Positions 1-10,551 of a stretch of 64,000 nucleotides of DNA are shown here, one piece after another. Position 1 is the stretch's first letter; every line of letters starts with the position of its first letter. The position numbers and the translations under genes were made by a program. The notes beneath the pieces are model-generated. The model was not told the origin of the DNA. It made no database searches and saw nothing but the letters and a program-made list of their open reading frames with translations. Origin of the DNA: Epithemia pelagica (lineage: Eukaryota > Bacillariophyta > Bacillariophyceae > Surirellales > Surirellaceae); the NCBI GenBank assembly GCA_946965045.2, contig OX337229.1, positions 4,588,001-4,652,000 of the forward strand, in the 5' to 3' direction.

Positions 1-1867
1 TTTATTGACGGAATGACTTGAAGAATCATCGGGCATCGAATCATCCCAGCGACTTTTTCCCTGCATAGGTAGCTTTAACTGCATTGGTGGGAAGGTACTT
101 GACCTGGTTAGTGGTCGTTTTGACGGCCCAATTGAAGGCGGTGGGCAGGTCGTATCTCCTTCTCTCCTGCGAACATCCCGCTTCGTATTCTTGGATAAAC
201 CAGAACACTTTGCTTGATCACTTATTATTGTGACCTTCGTTGATCCCCTGAGTAAGTCGAGCAAAGCCTGAGAAAGCATTCACTTCGCTTTTGCTTACTG
301 ATGGTATGTCTTTTTCCTAGGACAAATAGAAAGGTAAACAACGCTTCTTGGATCGCCGTTGCACCCACGACAACAAAACCTGCAGCGTGGTTGTTGGTTA
401 TAGTCGTCCTTCGCCTCTATGCAGTATTCAGCGACAGAAAAAATTGAACGGCAATCTACTCCCCCGCGTCACCCAGTCAGAAAATAAAAAAGGTTCCTGA
501 ATGACCAATCGTCTGAGACGCCTAGAATTACTCCGTCCTCGGGACTATGTTGTCCAACCCCGAGCGGGGGTGGAGTTGAGGGTGTAGTTTCTGTGAACCT
601 TGATTACACCCTAGAAGCCACCCCCGCTGGGGGATGATTTGTTGTCGAACTCATGCTACTCGTATCTCGTAAGGTTATACGAGTATGCTATCGTGGGAAT
701 TGTTGTAGGGCCCCATTCAACTGAAATGACAAGAGAGTGGGATACGAGCTCGTAGTGATAGTGGGAAATGGGAGTAGCGTTTTGTTTTCCTTTGATCTTG
801 ACTCTGGCACAATAAAAGAGCGCCTCTAGAGAGTTAGCAAGACTAGTATTGAATCAAGGGGATAGTCCATTTCAGTTGCCGCTTGCCGCGGCACTGGGAA
901 TTGACGAAGGAGGATGCTACTTTATGTCACTCTTTTCCAGTAAGGTCATGACTGCAACGCAAGAACATTAGGGCTTCGCACGTTGGAAAGCATGTCAAGG
1001 AGTTGACCACGGCACAAAACGTGGAATGGAATTATGGCTTCAGAATACAATGATGTTGGATGGCGACTAGCTATGTGTTTGATTGAGAGCCAAAACAACC
1101 CGGATTTGTGCTATGGTGAGGAGATGGTGGAAATTGCTATGTCCCGAACTGGAACTACCTAGCAGACAACAACTTTGGTTTGGGTGGTGTTGCCAGCAAT
1201 GATGAAGAGGTTTTGGCACAGCATGAAATGTGGGCAGACGGCGTGGGGAATGACCTTCCGGAGACGGAGGTGTGGGGGAGTTGGAGGAATTGGAGGAAAA
1301 TCGGGAGTGGAGGAAGAGGTCCAAAATGACATTGTGAATGAAGCCATGATGCGTCTGGAAGAGGATCCCCCCAATATGGATGTCGTGCATGAGCAAGTTG
1401 AAGACCAAGCGACCCCTGATCATAATAACATTGATTTGAAGACCAAGCAACTGCTTGTCATACGAGTAATAATCATGACAAGAATGGTGCTGTCGTGGTA
1501 CCCAACTATGAACCAACTGCTTAGCCAACGCGATTCACGGGTGACGTTGTTTGCTGTTCTCCTAAATCGTTCGTTCTGTTATAGCCCCGATCTTTCATAG
1601 TTCATAGGGTAGGGACCAATCGGTATTCAGAATTGGTATGCCCATACCCAAGCTTGAAAAACTGCTGGGCGCGCAAAGTGGGTCATCACGAAACGTGCTT
1701 TGGGACATTTGTAGAGCACAGAAATATTTTTTACCGGCAAGGTATCGTTCATGCTTGTTGAAGGAAGTCTATTTGGGTCAGCTTTGACTGGTAAAGACAT
1801 CGTTTGCCATACTTAGTGAGGTGCTTATCAATCGAGATGGTGGGCGAACGTTGTCCCTACATCAAAA
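1..1867. other. Intergenic, no supported gene
   Basis: No open frame here looks like a conserved protein. The longest plus-strand frame (1175-1600) is Arg/Gly/Val-rich and low in complexity, and an opposite frame is equally open, so neither is called. A hairpin (553-637) is listed separately. The last few hundred bases before 1868 should hold the promoter and 5' UTR of the kinase gene, but I see no clear TATA box. Confidence 0.6.
553..637. repeat. Imperfect inverted repeat (hairpin)
   Basis: The arms at about 553-586 and 604-637 are imperfect reverse complements. Both contain a core of C-rich then G-rich sequence (agcgggggtgg against ccacccccgct) followed by gggtgta/tacaccc. The loop is about 17 bp. 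A related-looking G/C-rich core occurs in the hairpin at 35719-35853. It could be a small MITE-like element or simply a palindrome. Confidence 0.55.
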
Positions 1868-4663
1868 ATGGGGACCGAATCGGCTACTAATGCAATCACG
1901 ACACCTGTGTCGACGGAAAAGAAGGAAATTGATGATACCGAGCATACACATGAAGGACAAGTTTTTGCGGAACCAAACGCGGGGTTCAAGACTCTGTTGT
2001 CCAGGTGGCATCAGCTTGACGATTCGACGTACGACAATTTGAATCGACTGCCAGGATTCCAGAAGGAGAAAAGCTCAAGCACTGATCCAGGCCGCAATGA
2101 AGTTCTTGAGTCTCCAAAAACGAAATCCAGCAAGAAGAAGGCGAATGGAAAATCTGCACCCCGGCAGGTGGAGCCCAAGAGCCCAAAGAGAAACAACAAA
2201 GTTGGACAGGCAGGGACGGAACAGCAGCAAGAAGATTCAAAAGCCGAACGACGAGGGAGCCGACAAGACCTCAAAGAAGCTTTTGACAAGGCAAACCCAA
2301 CGCTCGCGACAAAGAAAAAGGTCCTTCGCCAACCAGTGAATGTATACCAAGCTGCTCCTGAGTTCACCAAAGACTTCAAACCACCCAAGTTTTCAAAAAC
2401 TGATGAAGAAAAGGATCTCATCAAGAAGTCTTTAAAGAAGAATTTTGTTTTCTCGGATCTTACAAGTCGCGAGCTCAAACCACTTGTCGCGGCATTTGAA
2501 CCGTACAAATTTGAATCCGGTGAAACAATCATCAAGCAAGGCGACCCTGGTGACTACTTCTACATTATACAGAAGGGAAGAGTTGTATTCCAGGTCGATG
2601 GAGTAGATGTCGGAAAGGCTGGAAAAGGAAGTTCGTTTGGAGAATTGGCTCTCTTATACACGTGTCCACGTGCGGCCACTGTTGTGGCCTCCAAGCCAAC
2701 TAGAGTATTCAGGGTAGATCAGGCAACATTCCAGTTTATTCTTCAAAATCAGACTGCGGAATCGGAAAAGGAGAAAGTTGAACTTCTCAAAGGTGTGAAC
2801 TTTCTGGAAAAGCTTCATGTGGCTGATCTAAAAACATTGTCAAATGTAATGACACCCAGAATTTTCTCTGAAGGTGATTGTCTGGTCAAGAAAGGGGATC
2901 CTGGAGATGCATTTTACGTTATTCAAGAGGGCAAGCTTCTGGTGAAGGATATATCAGTGGGAAATACAACTTACCAAGATTTGGAGCTCGGACCTGGAGA
3001 CCACTTTGGAGAACGAGCCCTCGTGACATTGGAACCTCGAGCAGCCAATGTGGTGGGACTTACTCGTGGTGTTGCTTTCACAATTGACCGTGGTACCTTC
3101 GAGACTGTTCTAGGGGGTATGGAGGCACTGGTGATTAAAGCTCATGATACAAACGTCCTGGAGGGAATCAAACTTTTTTCCAGAGCCAAACTGCACCATT
3201 CTACCTTTGTTGAATTGGCAGATCTGATCACTGATACAGATTACATGAAATCACAGCTAATCATGCAAGAAAACCAAAAAGTGGCTGCCGCCCTTTACAT
3301 TGTTCGGGAGGGAGAAGTTGTGTTGAAGTCAGAGTCGGGCCAACTCATAGAAGTATCAGCGGGCGAGTATTTTGGGCATGAGACAATGACTTCGGGTGTG
3401 GAAACCGGATTTCCACGCATCGAGGCACCGTACACCGTCACAGCAAAAACAAATTGTACACTTGGTGCGCTCACTTTATCAGACTGTCGATACGTATTTG
3501 ACATTGATTTACTTTCAGGGAAGAAGAAAGCGCCCAGCTTCACTCTGACCAAAGAAGAATTGCTGCAAGAAGCACCAAAACAACCCAAGGCAAATATCAG
3601 ACTAGAGGATTTGGAGAAGATAACTATTCTGGGGGCTGGATCCTTCGGGCAGGTTTGGTTGGTCAAGGGACAAGACTGTGACACTGCCGAGTCGAACCCT
3701 TTTGCGCTGAAGATACAGGCAAAGAACGACCTCTATAAGGAAGGTCAGATCACAGCAGTTATTCGCGAGAAACATATTTTGTCAGAAACGAATCATCCTT
3801 TTATCGTTAATTTGGTCGCAACATACCAAGACCCAAAATTTGTGTATTTTCTCACTGAGTTCATTCAAGGCGGAGAACTTTTCAGTATCATCCATAAGGA
3901 AGAAGGTTCCGGGATGACAGAGAGCGAAGCTAAATTCTACGCTTTTGGAATCGCCGACGCGATAGCACATTTACATTCGTTGAAAATTGTTTATCGAGAT
4001 ATGAAACCCGAGAATGTTCTTGTAGACAAAACAGGATACCCTAAGCTCATTGACTTCGGGTTTGCCAAGTACTGCCCAGAGAAAACGTATACATTCTGCG
4101 GAACCCCTGGCTATGTTCCTCCAGAAATTGTCACAAAGAGAGGACATGACTGCTCTGCTGACAACTGGAGTTTCGGGGTCATTCTCTATGAAATGCTTTC
4201 CGGTACGTGCTGTGGGACGATGTAAAGTATGCGTTGTAAATTTCAGAGGTTGAATTGGCTTTCACTAACCCTGATTTTATTCTTGTAAGGTGAAAATCCT
4301 TTCTATTTTGAGGGTATGGATCAGATCACTCTCTTCAGGAGTATTGTTGAGGACGACTTTCTTCCGTTGTCTAATGTCAGTAAAGAGGCTGCTCAAATTG
4401 TTGTCGATTTGTTGGTAAAAGACCCGTCAAAGCGTCTGGGTGGCTCAAAGAGACGTGGTTTTGTTACGGAACATCCATGGTTCTCTGGCATGGACGTTGA
4501 CGCCATGAGGCGTCGAGAACTTTCACCCCCATGGAAACCAGAATGTCAGGATCCCTTCGACGCAAATCTCTTCGACGACTGGGGTGATCTTCCCGACAAG
4601 TCAACCGAGGATTTCCCACCCCTTCCAGAGGAACAAGAGCAGAGATTTAAGGAGGAATTCTGA
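1868..4663 (+). CDS. Cyclic-nucleotide-dependent protein kinase, PKG-type fusion (paralogue 1)
   Basis: This is an AGC-family Ser/Thr kinase fused behind cyclic-nucleotide-binding (CNB) domains, the layout of PKG. The gene is join(1868..4202, 4290..4663), 902 residues, with an 87-bp phase-1 intron inside the kinase domain. The N-terminus (1-170) is Lys/Ser-rich and probably disordered. CNB1 (about 190-300) has the phosphate-binding cassette [16 protein letters not shown] at about residue 257. CNB2 has FGERALVTLEPRAANV at about 380. A third CNB (about 430-570) lacks the cassette Arg and looks degenerate. The kinase domain starts near 580 and has the Gly loop GAGSFG, ALKIQ, YRDMKPEN, DFG and CGTPGYVPPE. 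It ends with an AGC-type tail (DPFDANLFDDW). The family usually acts downstream of guanylate or adenylate cyclases. The cassettes are of the PRAA type, which in animals goes with cAMP rather than cGMP, so the ligand is uncertain. A paralogue lies at 12041. Confidence 0.93.
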
Positions 4664-4926
4664 ACTGGGCTACCCGACATCGGGCATCCGGCTGGTGCTT
4701 TCGGGATGCAGCGATCTCTTTTCGATTGAGCTCCTTGAATATTCTGGAATAGACGGATCATTCTCCCCTTGCGTATAGACGTTAAGCATTTGACCTCTTC
4801 TGCTTTGTGATGTTTGTGTTGCAATGGAGCGAAGGAAGCCTCAAATAGAGCTCTTCCTTACTTAGTTTCCTGATTGGTACTCTACTTTCTCCAAGTATAG
4901 CGGTGAAATAGATAGTCCCAACGTCG

Positions 4927-6243
4927 TCAACTGAACAACACATGATTTCTACGTGGCGTCGCCTGTAGCCTCAAACCTTGTTCTGTTTCATAAACGCCGA
5001 GAGCTCGACACCCATCAGCCCAGTACTGCTTTCCTCCGTTTGCGTTGTCACGACGTTCCTTCAATTGGCGAATGTTGACCTTCACATCGTTTGGTATTTG
5101 TTCACAAGCCTCACAAAGGTGACTCCAGGCCATGTTTTGGCCAGCTTGATAGATCGATTGTAATTTCATTGGATAATACACAGCACCACGCCCTCTCGCT
5201 TTTACCGGCAGTAGGGCACAATGCCGACATCTAAGCCCAACTTGACCGAGAAAAAGCTGCTTTTTCCTCCCTTGTGTGTTTGAATCAACATCTTCGGCTC
5301 CGGCCTGAAAAATTTCCAGTTGCTGACGAATCAACACCTGATATTCTAGATGGACGATGGTAAGGTAGAGAAAAGGGCATGAGTCAATCAGCCTAGGATA
5401 CTTACCTGAAAGTTGCTCACGATCACATGAAAGTGATAACATGATACCCCTGTGGTCAACTTGAGTCGGTACTAAAGGCGGTTGGGCAAGAGGAAACATG
5501 GCGGGATACATGAAGAAAGGATTTACAGAGGGGCTTTGTTGATTCGGTCCTTGCATCAATGAGGGCACGACCATTCCAGTAAGTAAGTTTTGAATGCCCA
5601 GCCTATGACCAAACGTCATGTTGCAACTAGGAGTAGACAGAGCTGTCATACTCAGACAAGGAAAAGTTCTTTGTGCATGTGCCTTAACCTTTTCACCGAT
5701 CTTAGGTCCAGCTTCACCTGCGGTATTTTCAAGCTGTGGCATTTCGGTAGCCCCACTACGTACACGTGCAATCGGAGGATTGCTCCTACTAATAGGTGAA
5801 TGATCACCCAAGTATTGTTCGTTCCTCGGACGCTCCTGCGGTGTCACTGCAGCAAGAATGGTGGTTCCATCATCACTAAAGGCAATTCCATCGGTCGTGC
5901 ATATTGTTGATTCAACGACATGATCAACCGGGTTGATTTCTGTAATTGTTGTTTCTGGGTCAACGTTATCATCACGAGCAAACACCTCATCGGCAGAGGG
6001 AGCAGGTCGACTTAAAATATGATTAACGGGGAGTTGGATGGGATCTTCAGACTCACAAGGAAGTGCGAGTGGCTCCTCGAGTTCTTCTAGGCCAATGTCA
6101 TCATGAATGAGAGAGTTATGTTCTGATGTAGAGGTAATGGAGTCTGAACGAATTCGCTTCTTCAACGGAATGACATCAACATCATCACGAAAATACACCC
6201 CATCATGCAACCGGTTATGCTTCTTCTCTTGGGAGCAATCCAT
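4927..6243 (-). CDS. Unknown protein with diatom-type Cys/Tyr-rich domain
   Basis: I do not know the function. The N-terminal 270 residues are acidic and low in complexity. The C-terminal third has an ordered motif: a YQVLIRQQLEIF helix, then GQVGLRCRHC, then GAVYYPMKLQSIYQAGQNMA, a Cys pair (CEAC), and KQYWADGCRALGVYE. I recall this arrangement from many uncharacterised diatom proteins. The Cys/His pattern could bind a metal. The frame is open throughout (438 residues), but positions 5405 down to 5346 are a perfect 60-nt GT-AG intron without a stop. Removing it gives 418 residues and joins EQLS directly to EYQVLIRQQ, which fits the motif better. The likely gene is therefore join(6243..5406, 5345..4927). 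It is convergent with the kinase gene (ends 263 bp apart). Confidence 0.8.
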   Translation of the reverse strand: MDCSQEKKHNRLHDGVYFRDDVDVIPLKKRIRSDSITSTSEHNSLIHDDIGLEELEEPLALPCESEDPIQLPVNHILSRPAPSADEVFARDDNVDPETTITEINPVDHVVESTICTTDGIAFSDDGTTILAAVTPQERPRNEQYLGDHSPISRSNPPIARVRSGATEMPQLENTAGEAGPKIGEKVKAHAQRTFPCLSMTALSTPSCNMTFGHRLGIQNLLTGMVVPSLMQGPNQQSPSVNPFFMYPAMFPLAQPPLVPTQVDHRGIMLSLSCDREQLSGKYPRLIDSCPFLYLTIVHLEYQVLIRQQLEIFQAGAEDVDSNTQGRKKQLFLGQVGLRCRHCALLPVKARGRGAVYYPMKLQSIYQAGQNMAWSHLCEACEQIPNDVKVNIRQLKERRDNANGGKQYWADGCRALGVYETEQGLRLQATPRRNHVLFS

Positions 6244-6699
6244 GTCCTAGGCTGCATTGACCTCGCCAGAAGATACTTTTGTATAGAATGTCTGTTACTC
6301 ACAGATATAAGTAGCAATTGCTTTCCTTGAATGGTTAAGGTTCGAAATCGTTTTGTAATGCTTTGAACGGCGACGGCATAGCATCAGCATTGTGAAACGC
6401 TAGCGAACAAAGCGAGCAGTGTACTTTTTCGTACAATAGCTACCAGTACGAGGTGTAGCTCTAGCTAGCTATAGCCGAGTGGGAGGTAGGCGTACTCCTC
6501 CCACAGTTTAAGCAAGGAACTAAACAATTGAAGCCTGAAAAGTGATTCTAAGCAAGGAATGTGGTAAGTTTCTTTCCTCCAATGAACCAAGAATCGTATT
6601 CAGTAATGGATCCAGTTGCCCCTCTGGCCCAAGGGAGAGTGTTTACGTAAAGTGGTTTTCTTGTGAGAACTTTGTGTTCTCCATTCTCCATGCGAAGCG
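6244..6699. other. Intergenic between two minus-strand genes
   Basis: This holds the promoter of the gene at 4927-6243 and the 3' UTR of ASH2. A short perfect hairpin with 8-bp arms lies at 6479-6486 and 6497-6504 (gtgggagg/cctcccac), next to a ctagctagctatag stretch. No gene is seen. Confidence 0.55.
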
Positions 6700-8422
6700 C
6701 TAAAACCCAGAACCATCTTTCATATTTTCTTCGAGCAACGCGTCTAGATCTTGCACGGCAAGTCCCCGGTCCAACCTCTCTTGGCGAATGTCGACCAAGT
6801 TTTGACGCTGATAATTGTCATACAACTGATTCAAAATACGAGCTTCTGCCTGTACGGACTGTAACAGAAGTTGTTGAAGTGGTTCAGCGTGTTTGCTACC
6901 ACCACCCCGCAACAATTTTAATACAGGCGCCATTTGTGTCATAACAGTCTGCGGATTGGTTTCTGGTGGAGGCGACAAATCTGAGAGTGGAGTCATCTTT
7001 AAGCCAGCGGGTAATTTTCGAGGGGGGTAGACAAATTTAGGACTGTCGTGGCAAAGAAATTGTGTCAGATAATGAGGAAAACGTTGAAAGGATATCACCT
7101 CACATGACAGTGCACAATGTCGACGACACGTACCCGAAATTTGCCCGAACAGATCCTCCCAAGTACGAAGAAACTGCAGGATAGTACGTGCCCGCAGGAA
7201 TGTCGAATTGGAATGGTGCTTCCCCACCACTCCTTTTCCCCTTTGTAATCACAAACTCTCCCATACATAGACCGTTCTTAAAAAAGCGAATATGATTTTT
7301 GTTGTCTGCATCCGAACCACTTTCGTCGTTCTGGAAAAGGCAAATTGCACATCCAATGACATCGCCTGGGCCGAAGCTCTCCGCTCCAATCCAATTATCA
7401 ATTCGTTGCGAGTTCGTGATGATGGAGCCTCCAATGTCCCGGATCGCAAAGGACCAACGATCATATCCAACCGGTCCTTGTAACTCACCAGTTCGCATTG
7501 ACCATCCAACGCGAATATGACCGCCAACTCTTGGAGGGGATTCTTCGTCGGATGTATCACGGTTCGCACTCGTGGACGACTGCGCCGGTTTGGGAGTATC
7601 GACTTCACCCCCATCCCCCGTAGTGCCAGAACCCTCTGATTTCACATGTGAGCCCACTGTTGTAACGGAAGTATTCGGTTCTTTCTTTATCTCTTGATTT
7701 ATTTTCGATTGCTGTCTCTCTTCAAACTCTAAGGAAGCCTGAAGAGCGCGTCTCAGTTTAGGAGCTAACCGAACTGAAGGAGACAGCGATTGCAATATTT
7801 CCTGAGTTGTGGGTGGTGGCTCCAGAATCCAAATTTCAAAGTAATGCGATCCTGAACTACAGCCCACATTAGCACGAGCCATGCGGTAACCACCATTGCC
7901 TCCACGGGTAGACAAACTAGCGTGCAACTCTAGACGATTCGACGTCGGAACCCTCATCGCTGACTGAGCCATATCAGACTTGCTCCAATGGATCCAAGGC
8001 GGCTGATCCTGATGGGCCTTATTTGCAGTTTGATGAACTTGCGCAATAGTTGGGAAGGCAGACCGCGGGAAGACCGAGGTCCCACCAGTAGTGCCCTGCT
8101 GATATGGATGAGCAGATGCGCTTCCAGCTGCTACAGATGATCCACTAGCTAAAGATCCCCCGGATGCCGAAACAATGTTGTTGGAGCTGCTCATGAGCAG
8201 TTGTCCTAAACCGTGATAGCCCATTTTGGTGCAAACTTGGGAGGCTTGGATCACTGCGGACTGGAGTAGTAAGTAAGGAACTGGAGAAGGTTGTCCAGAG
8301 GCGCCCGTTGAGCTCGTCGTTCCCGACGATGAGGCTACTTCACGCGCCCTCTTTCTTGACATGTTAGGACCGCTACCCACCGATTCAGCATGCAATGGCA
8401 CTGGTGACGATCCTCGATCCAT
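6700..8422 (-). CDS. ASH2: ASH2/ASH2L-like SPRY subunit of COMPASS (H3K4 methyltransferase complex)
   Basis: ASH2 binds RBBP5 and the SET-domain enzyme in COMPASS/MLL complexes and stimulates histone H3K4 methylation in the nucleus. The gene is join(8422..7134, 7042..6700), 543 residues, with a 91-bp phase-2 intron. The start is the first ATG; the frame is open further upstream but only from a GTG. A Ser/Gly-rich N-terminus (1-130) leads into a SPRY domain split by a charged insert. The characteristic ASH2 strand motifs are visible: HIRVGWSMRTGELQGPVGYD, RDIGGSI, ESFGPGDVIGCAI, FFKNG and YYPAVSSYLGGSV. After the splice comes NFGPKFVYPP, as in ASH2L. The C-terminal 60 residues are helical (about residues 480-540). 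I see no PHD finger. The start lies about 250 bp from the transposon inserted upstream. Confidence 0.9.
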
Positions 8423-8674
8423 CTTGTCCAATGAGGATGCTGGAACCCTTCCTCCTTCAGGCACCGTTGAAACACGTCGGTGAGAAACCCTTGGATGGTT
8501 AGATTCTACCTTTACCACTCGTTGTCCTACCCTTCCCCACTCACTGAGGACTCACTGAGGAGTAAGTCACTCCCCACACTCACACTACCTAAGCCCCAAA
8601 AATTACTGTACTTAGATGTTTTATTCTAGTCTAGATCGTTGTCGGGTCGGGAGTCGCGAACGCGGATCTCACAG

Positions 8675-8703
8675 GGAGATGGGGTAATCCTGAGCAGGTC
8701 GCT
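8675..8703 (+). repeat. Left terminal inverted repeat of Harbinger-like element
   Basis: It starts ggagatggggtaatcctgag. It is the reverse complement of 11788-11816 except for two bases. The flanking CAG is at 8672-8674. Confidence 0.85.
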
Positions 8704-8856
8704 ACCTTACCAGTCAGTTACTGACTGTGACCTATAGGAGTTACCGAACGCTTTTTCTGAATAAAGAACACTCTAGCGACAAAAGATGATATACTGACTG
8801 CTAGTACTATTAAAACCCACCACCACCCGGTTCATAACCGCTACATATTTGTACTG

Positions 8857-9795
8857 CTAGTCATCTTCCACTTCGATCTGAAACACTTTCGCCTCACCAT
8901 TTTCAATCTTCATCTGAACCAGATTCACCACTGCTCCAAACACCTTGTGATGCCCATCCAGATGTCCTCTGTATTTCTCCTTTAAGATATTGTAATGTTT
9001 CAGTAAATTGTTGACAGTTTCATGTCTCGCCCTGGCATCAGCCATCATCTTGTCTTGATAGTCATTTCTTCCAGTAGGTGTGACAAAGTAGCATCCAGAA
9101 TCGTTGTAACCACCATCAGCAATCACTTTCTCATTCGGTAGTAGCTCTTGAACAAGCCAGTCTCTGGCAATCCGTAGGTCTGGCCAAGCGCCACAAGGGA
9201 ATGCACCATTCCACCACACTATCCAGCCAGTTTTCAGGCAGATTCCCACCTCATACCTCACACCTGCTCCCTTAAACTTGTGCGAGTACCATTTTGGATC
9301 AAAAGGTGACGGCTCCAAAATCCTGAAGTCAGTACCATCCAAACTAATGAAACAGACCTGTCCAGATACACTACAATCAAACCTATTGTCCCATACAATC
9401 TGTTATAAGAACAACAGCAATGGTCAGATATGAGGAGGACGACTTCATTGCAAATTCATGTAGGGCCATGTACTTACATAATTGAGACCACTATACAACA
9501 AATTTACAAACACTTTGACCCACTTCCTGTAGGTCTTCCTCGTTGTTTTGGCTATTGAGACCATAACATCCTCTGTAGCATAGACTTTCAGAAAAGCCAG
9601 TGTCCACAACAAATGACGAGGCGATGCACCTTTGGGCAATGAACTGTCCAGTTCATCCCACACATGAACACAGAGCAAAGGAGACATTCCAAAGTAAGAA
9701 CGAAAAGCACGTGAGAAATCAAGTGAGTGTGAGTGTCTTGCTCTACCAAGCATTGGCAGAGCCAAGTTGATGAATGTTCGTTGTGTCACCAACAT
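8857..9795 (-). CDS. PIF/Harbinger-like DDE transposase
   Basis: The gene is join(9795..9478, 9399..8857), 286 residues, with a 78-bp phase-0 intron that has clean gtaagt and acag ends. Exon 1 holds a helical N-terminal region. Across the splice the protein reads IVWDNRFDCSVSGQVCFISLDGTDF, the run of strands before the first catalytic Asp in the DDE_Tnp_4 family. The second Asp lies in ADGGYND and the Glu probably in ARHETVNN, so a full DDE triad can be proposed. The length is somewhat short for the family (often 300-400 residues), mainly at the N-terminus. The enzyme would cut and rejoin at the 29-bp repeats. It is divergent from the accessory gene at 10552, as in other two-gene Harbinger elements. 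Confidence 0.88.
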
Positions 9796-10133
9796 GGTGG
9801 GAGAAAACCGCTTTGGAAAATTTATGTTTGCTCAGTGTGTGTCGCGATGCTGACCACACCTTTACTCTGATCTCGGTCTGTCTGTGTGTAGTACTGTCAG
9901 TTCATTGGAACAGGTTTTTTGGAATTTCATCACGTTCATTTGATTGGCTGGTCAGTTGAGCAGCGACACTAAACTTTGTACTGTTCTACATATAGTGACC
10001 AATTCGAATTCGTGTCCGGTCATTGGAACCGGCCTGGAACGGTGCAGAAATCGATTCAAAAATCGTTTTCATTCAAAAACTGGAATTTCTGAATGGCCCT
10101 ACCTCGCCAACATCCTATTACTTTCTACATCTT

Positions 10134-10359
10134 AAGCGACCCACATATTGCCCTTATCTTGGGTTAACTGTGGGTCGCTTGATTATATCATTTGAACCAC
10201 TAGAAAGTGTCCTGGGTCGGTTTTGAAAAAACGACCTGGCTCAAAAAAATTGACCCAGCTCGTTTTTTTAAAACCGACCCAGGACACCTTATAAGTGCCC
10301 AATTCACTTGGACGAACGACCCACGGTTGACCCAAGGTAAGGGCAATACGTGGGTCGCA
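10134..10359. repeat. Nested palindrome of about 225 bp inside the transposon
   Basis: The arms 10134-10240 and 10255-10359 are reverse complements with scattered mismatches. The innermost arms (10207-10240 and 10255-10288, gtgtcctgggtcggtttt against its complement) are almost perfect. Each outer arm contains its own small inverted repeat, gcgacccac...gtgggtcgc (10136-10144 and 10170-10178). The hexamer GGGTCG or its complement recurs throughout. The palindrome lies midway between the two divergent transposon genes, so it could be a shared promoter/operator or a binding platform for the element's own DNA-binding protein. Confidence 0.85.
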
Positions 10360-10551
10360 CTACTTTCAGAATTGGAGCCAAATTGGGCATGGCCTCCTCG
10401 ATTGAAAAATGGAGTCCATGATGAAAACCGACCCAGTCCGGATTTTGGTGAACTGTTTTTAGGGTCATAATTAGTTTTCGTGCAAACAGACCAGTCTGGT
10501 TTTGCACTCCCTCGCGCTTTTGTTTTACGTACTAATAGTACCTATACTCCG

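Noticed and set aside
1175-1600. 141-codon open frame
   Set aside because: Low complexity, an overlapping antisense frame is equally long, and no motif or splice signals were seen. At most a decayed fragment.
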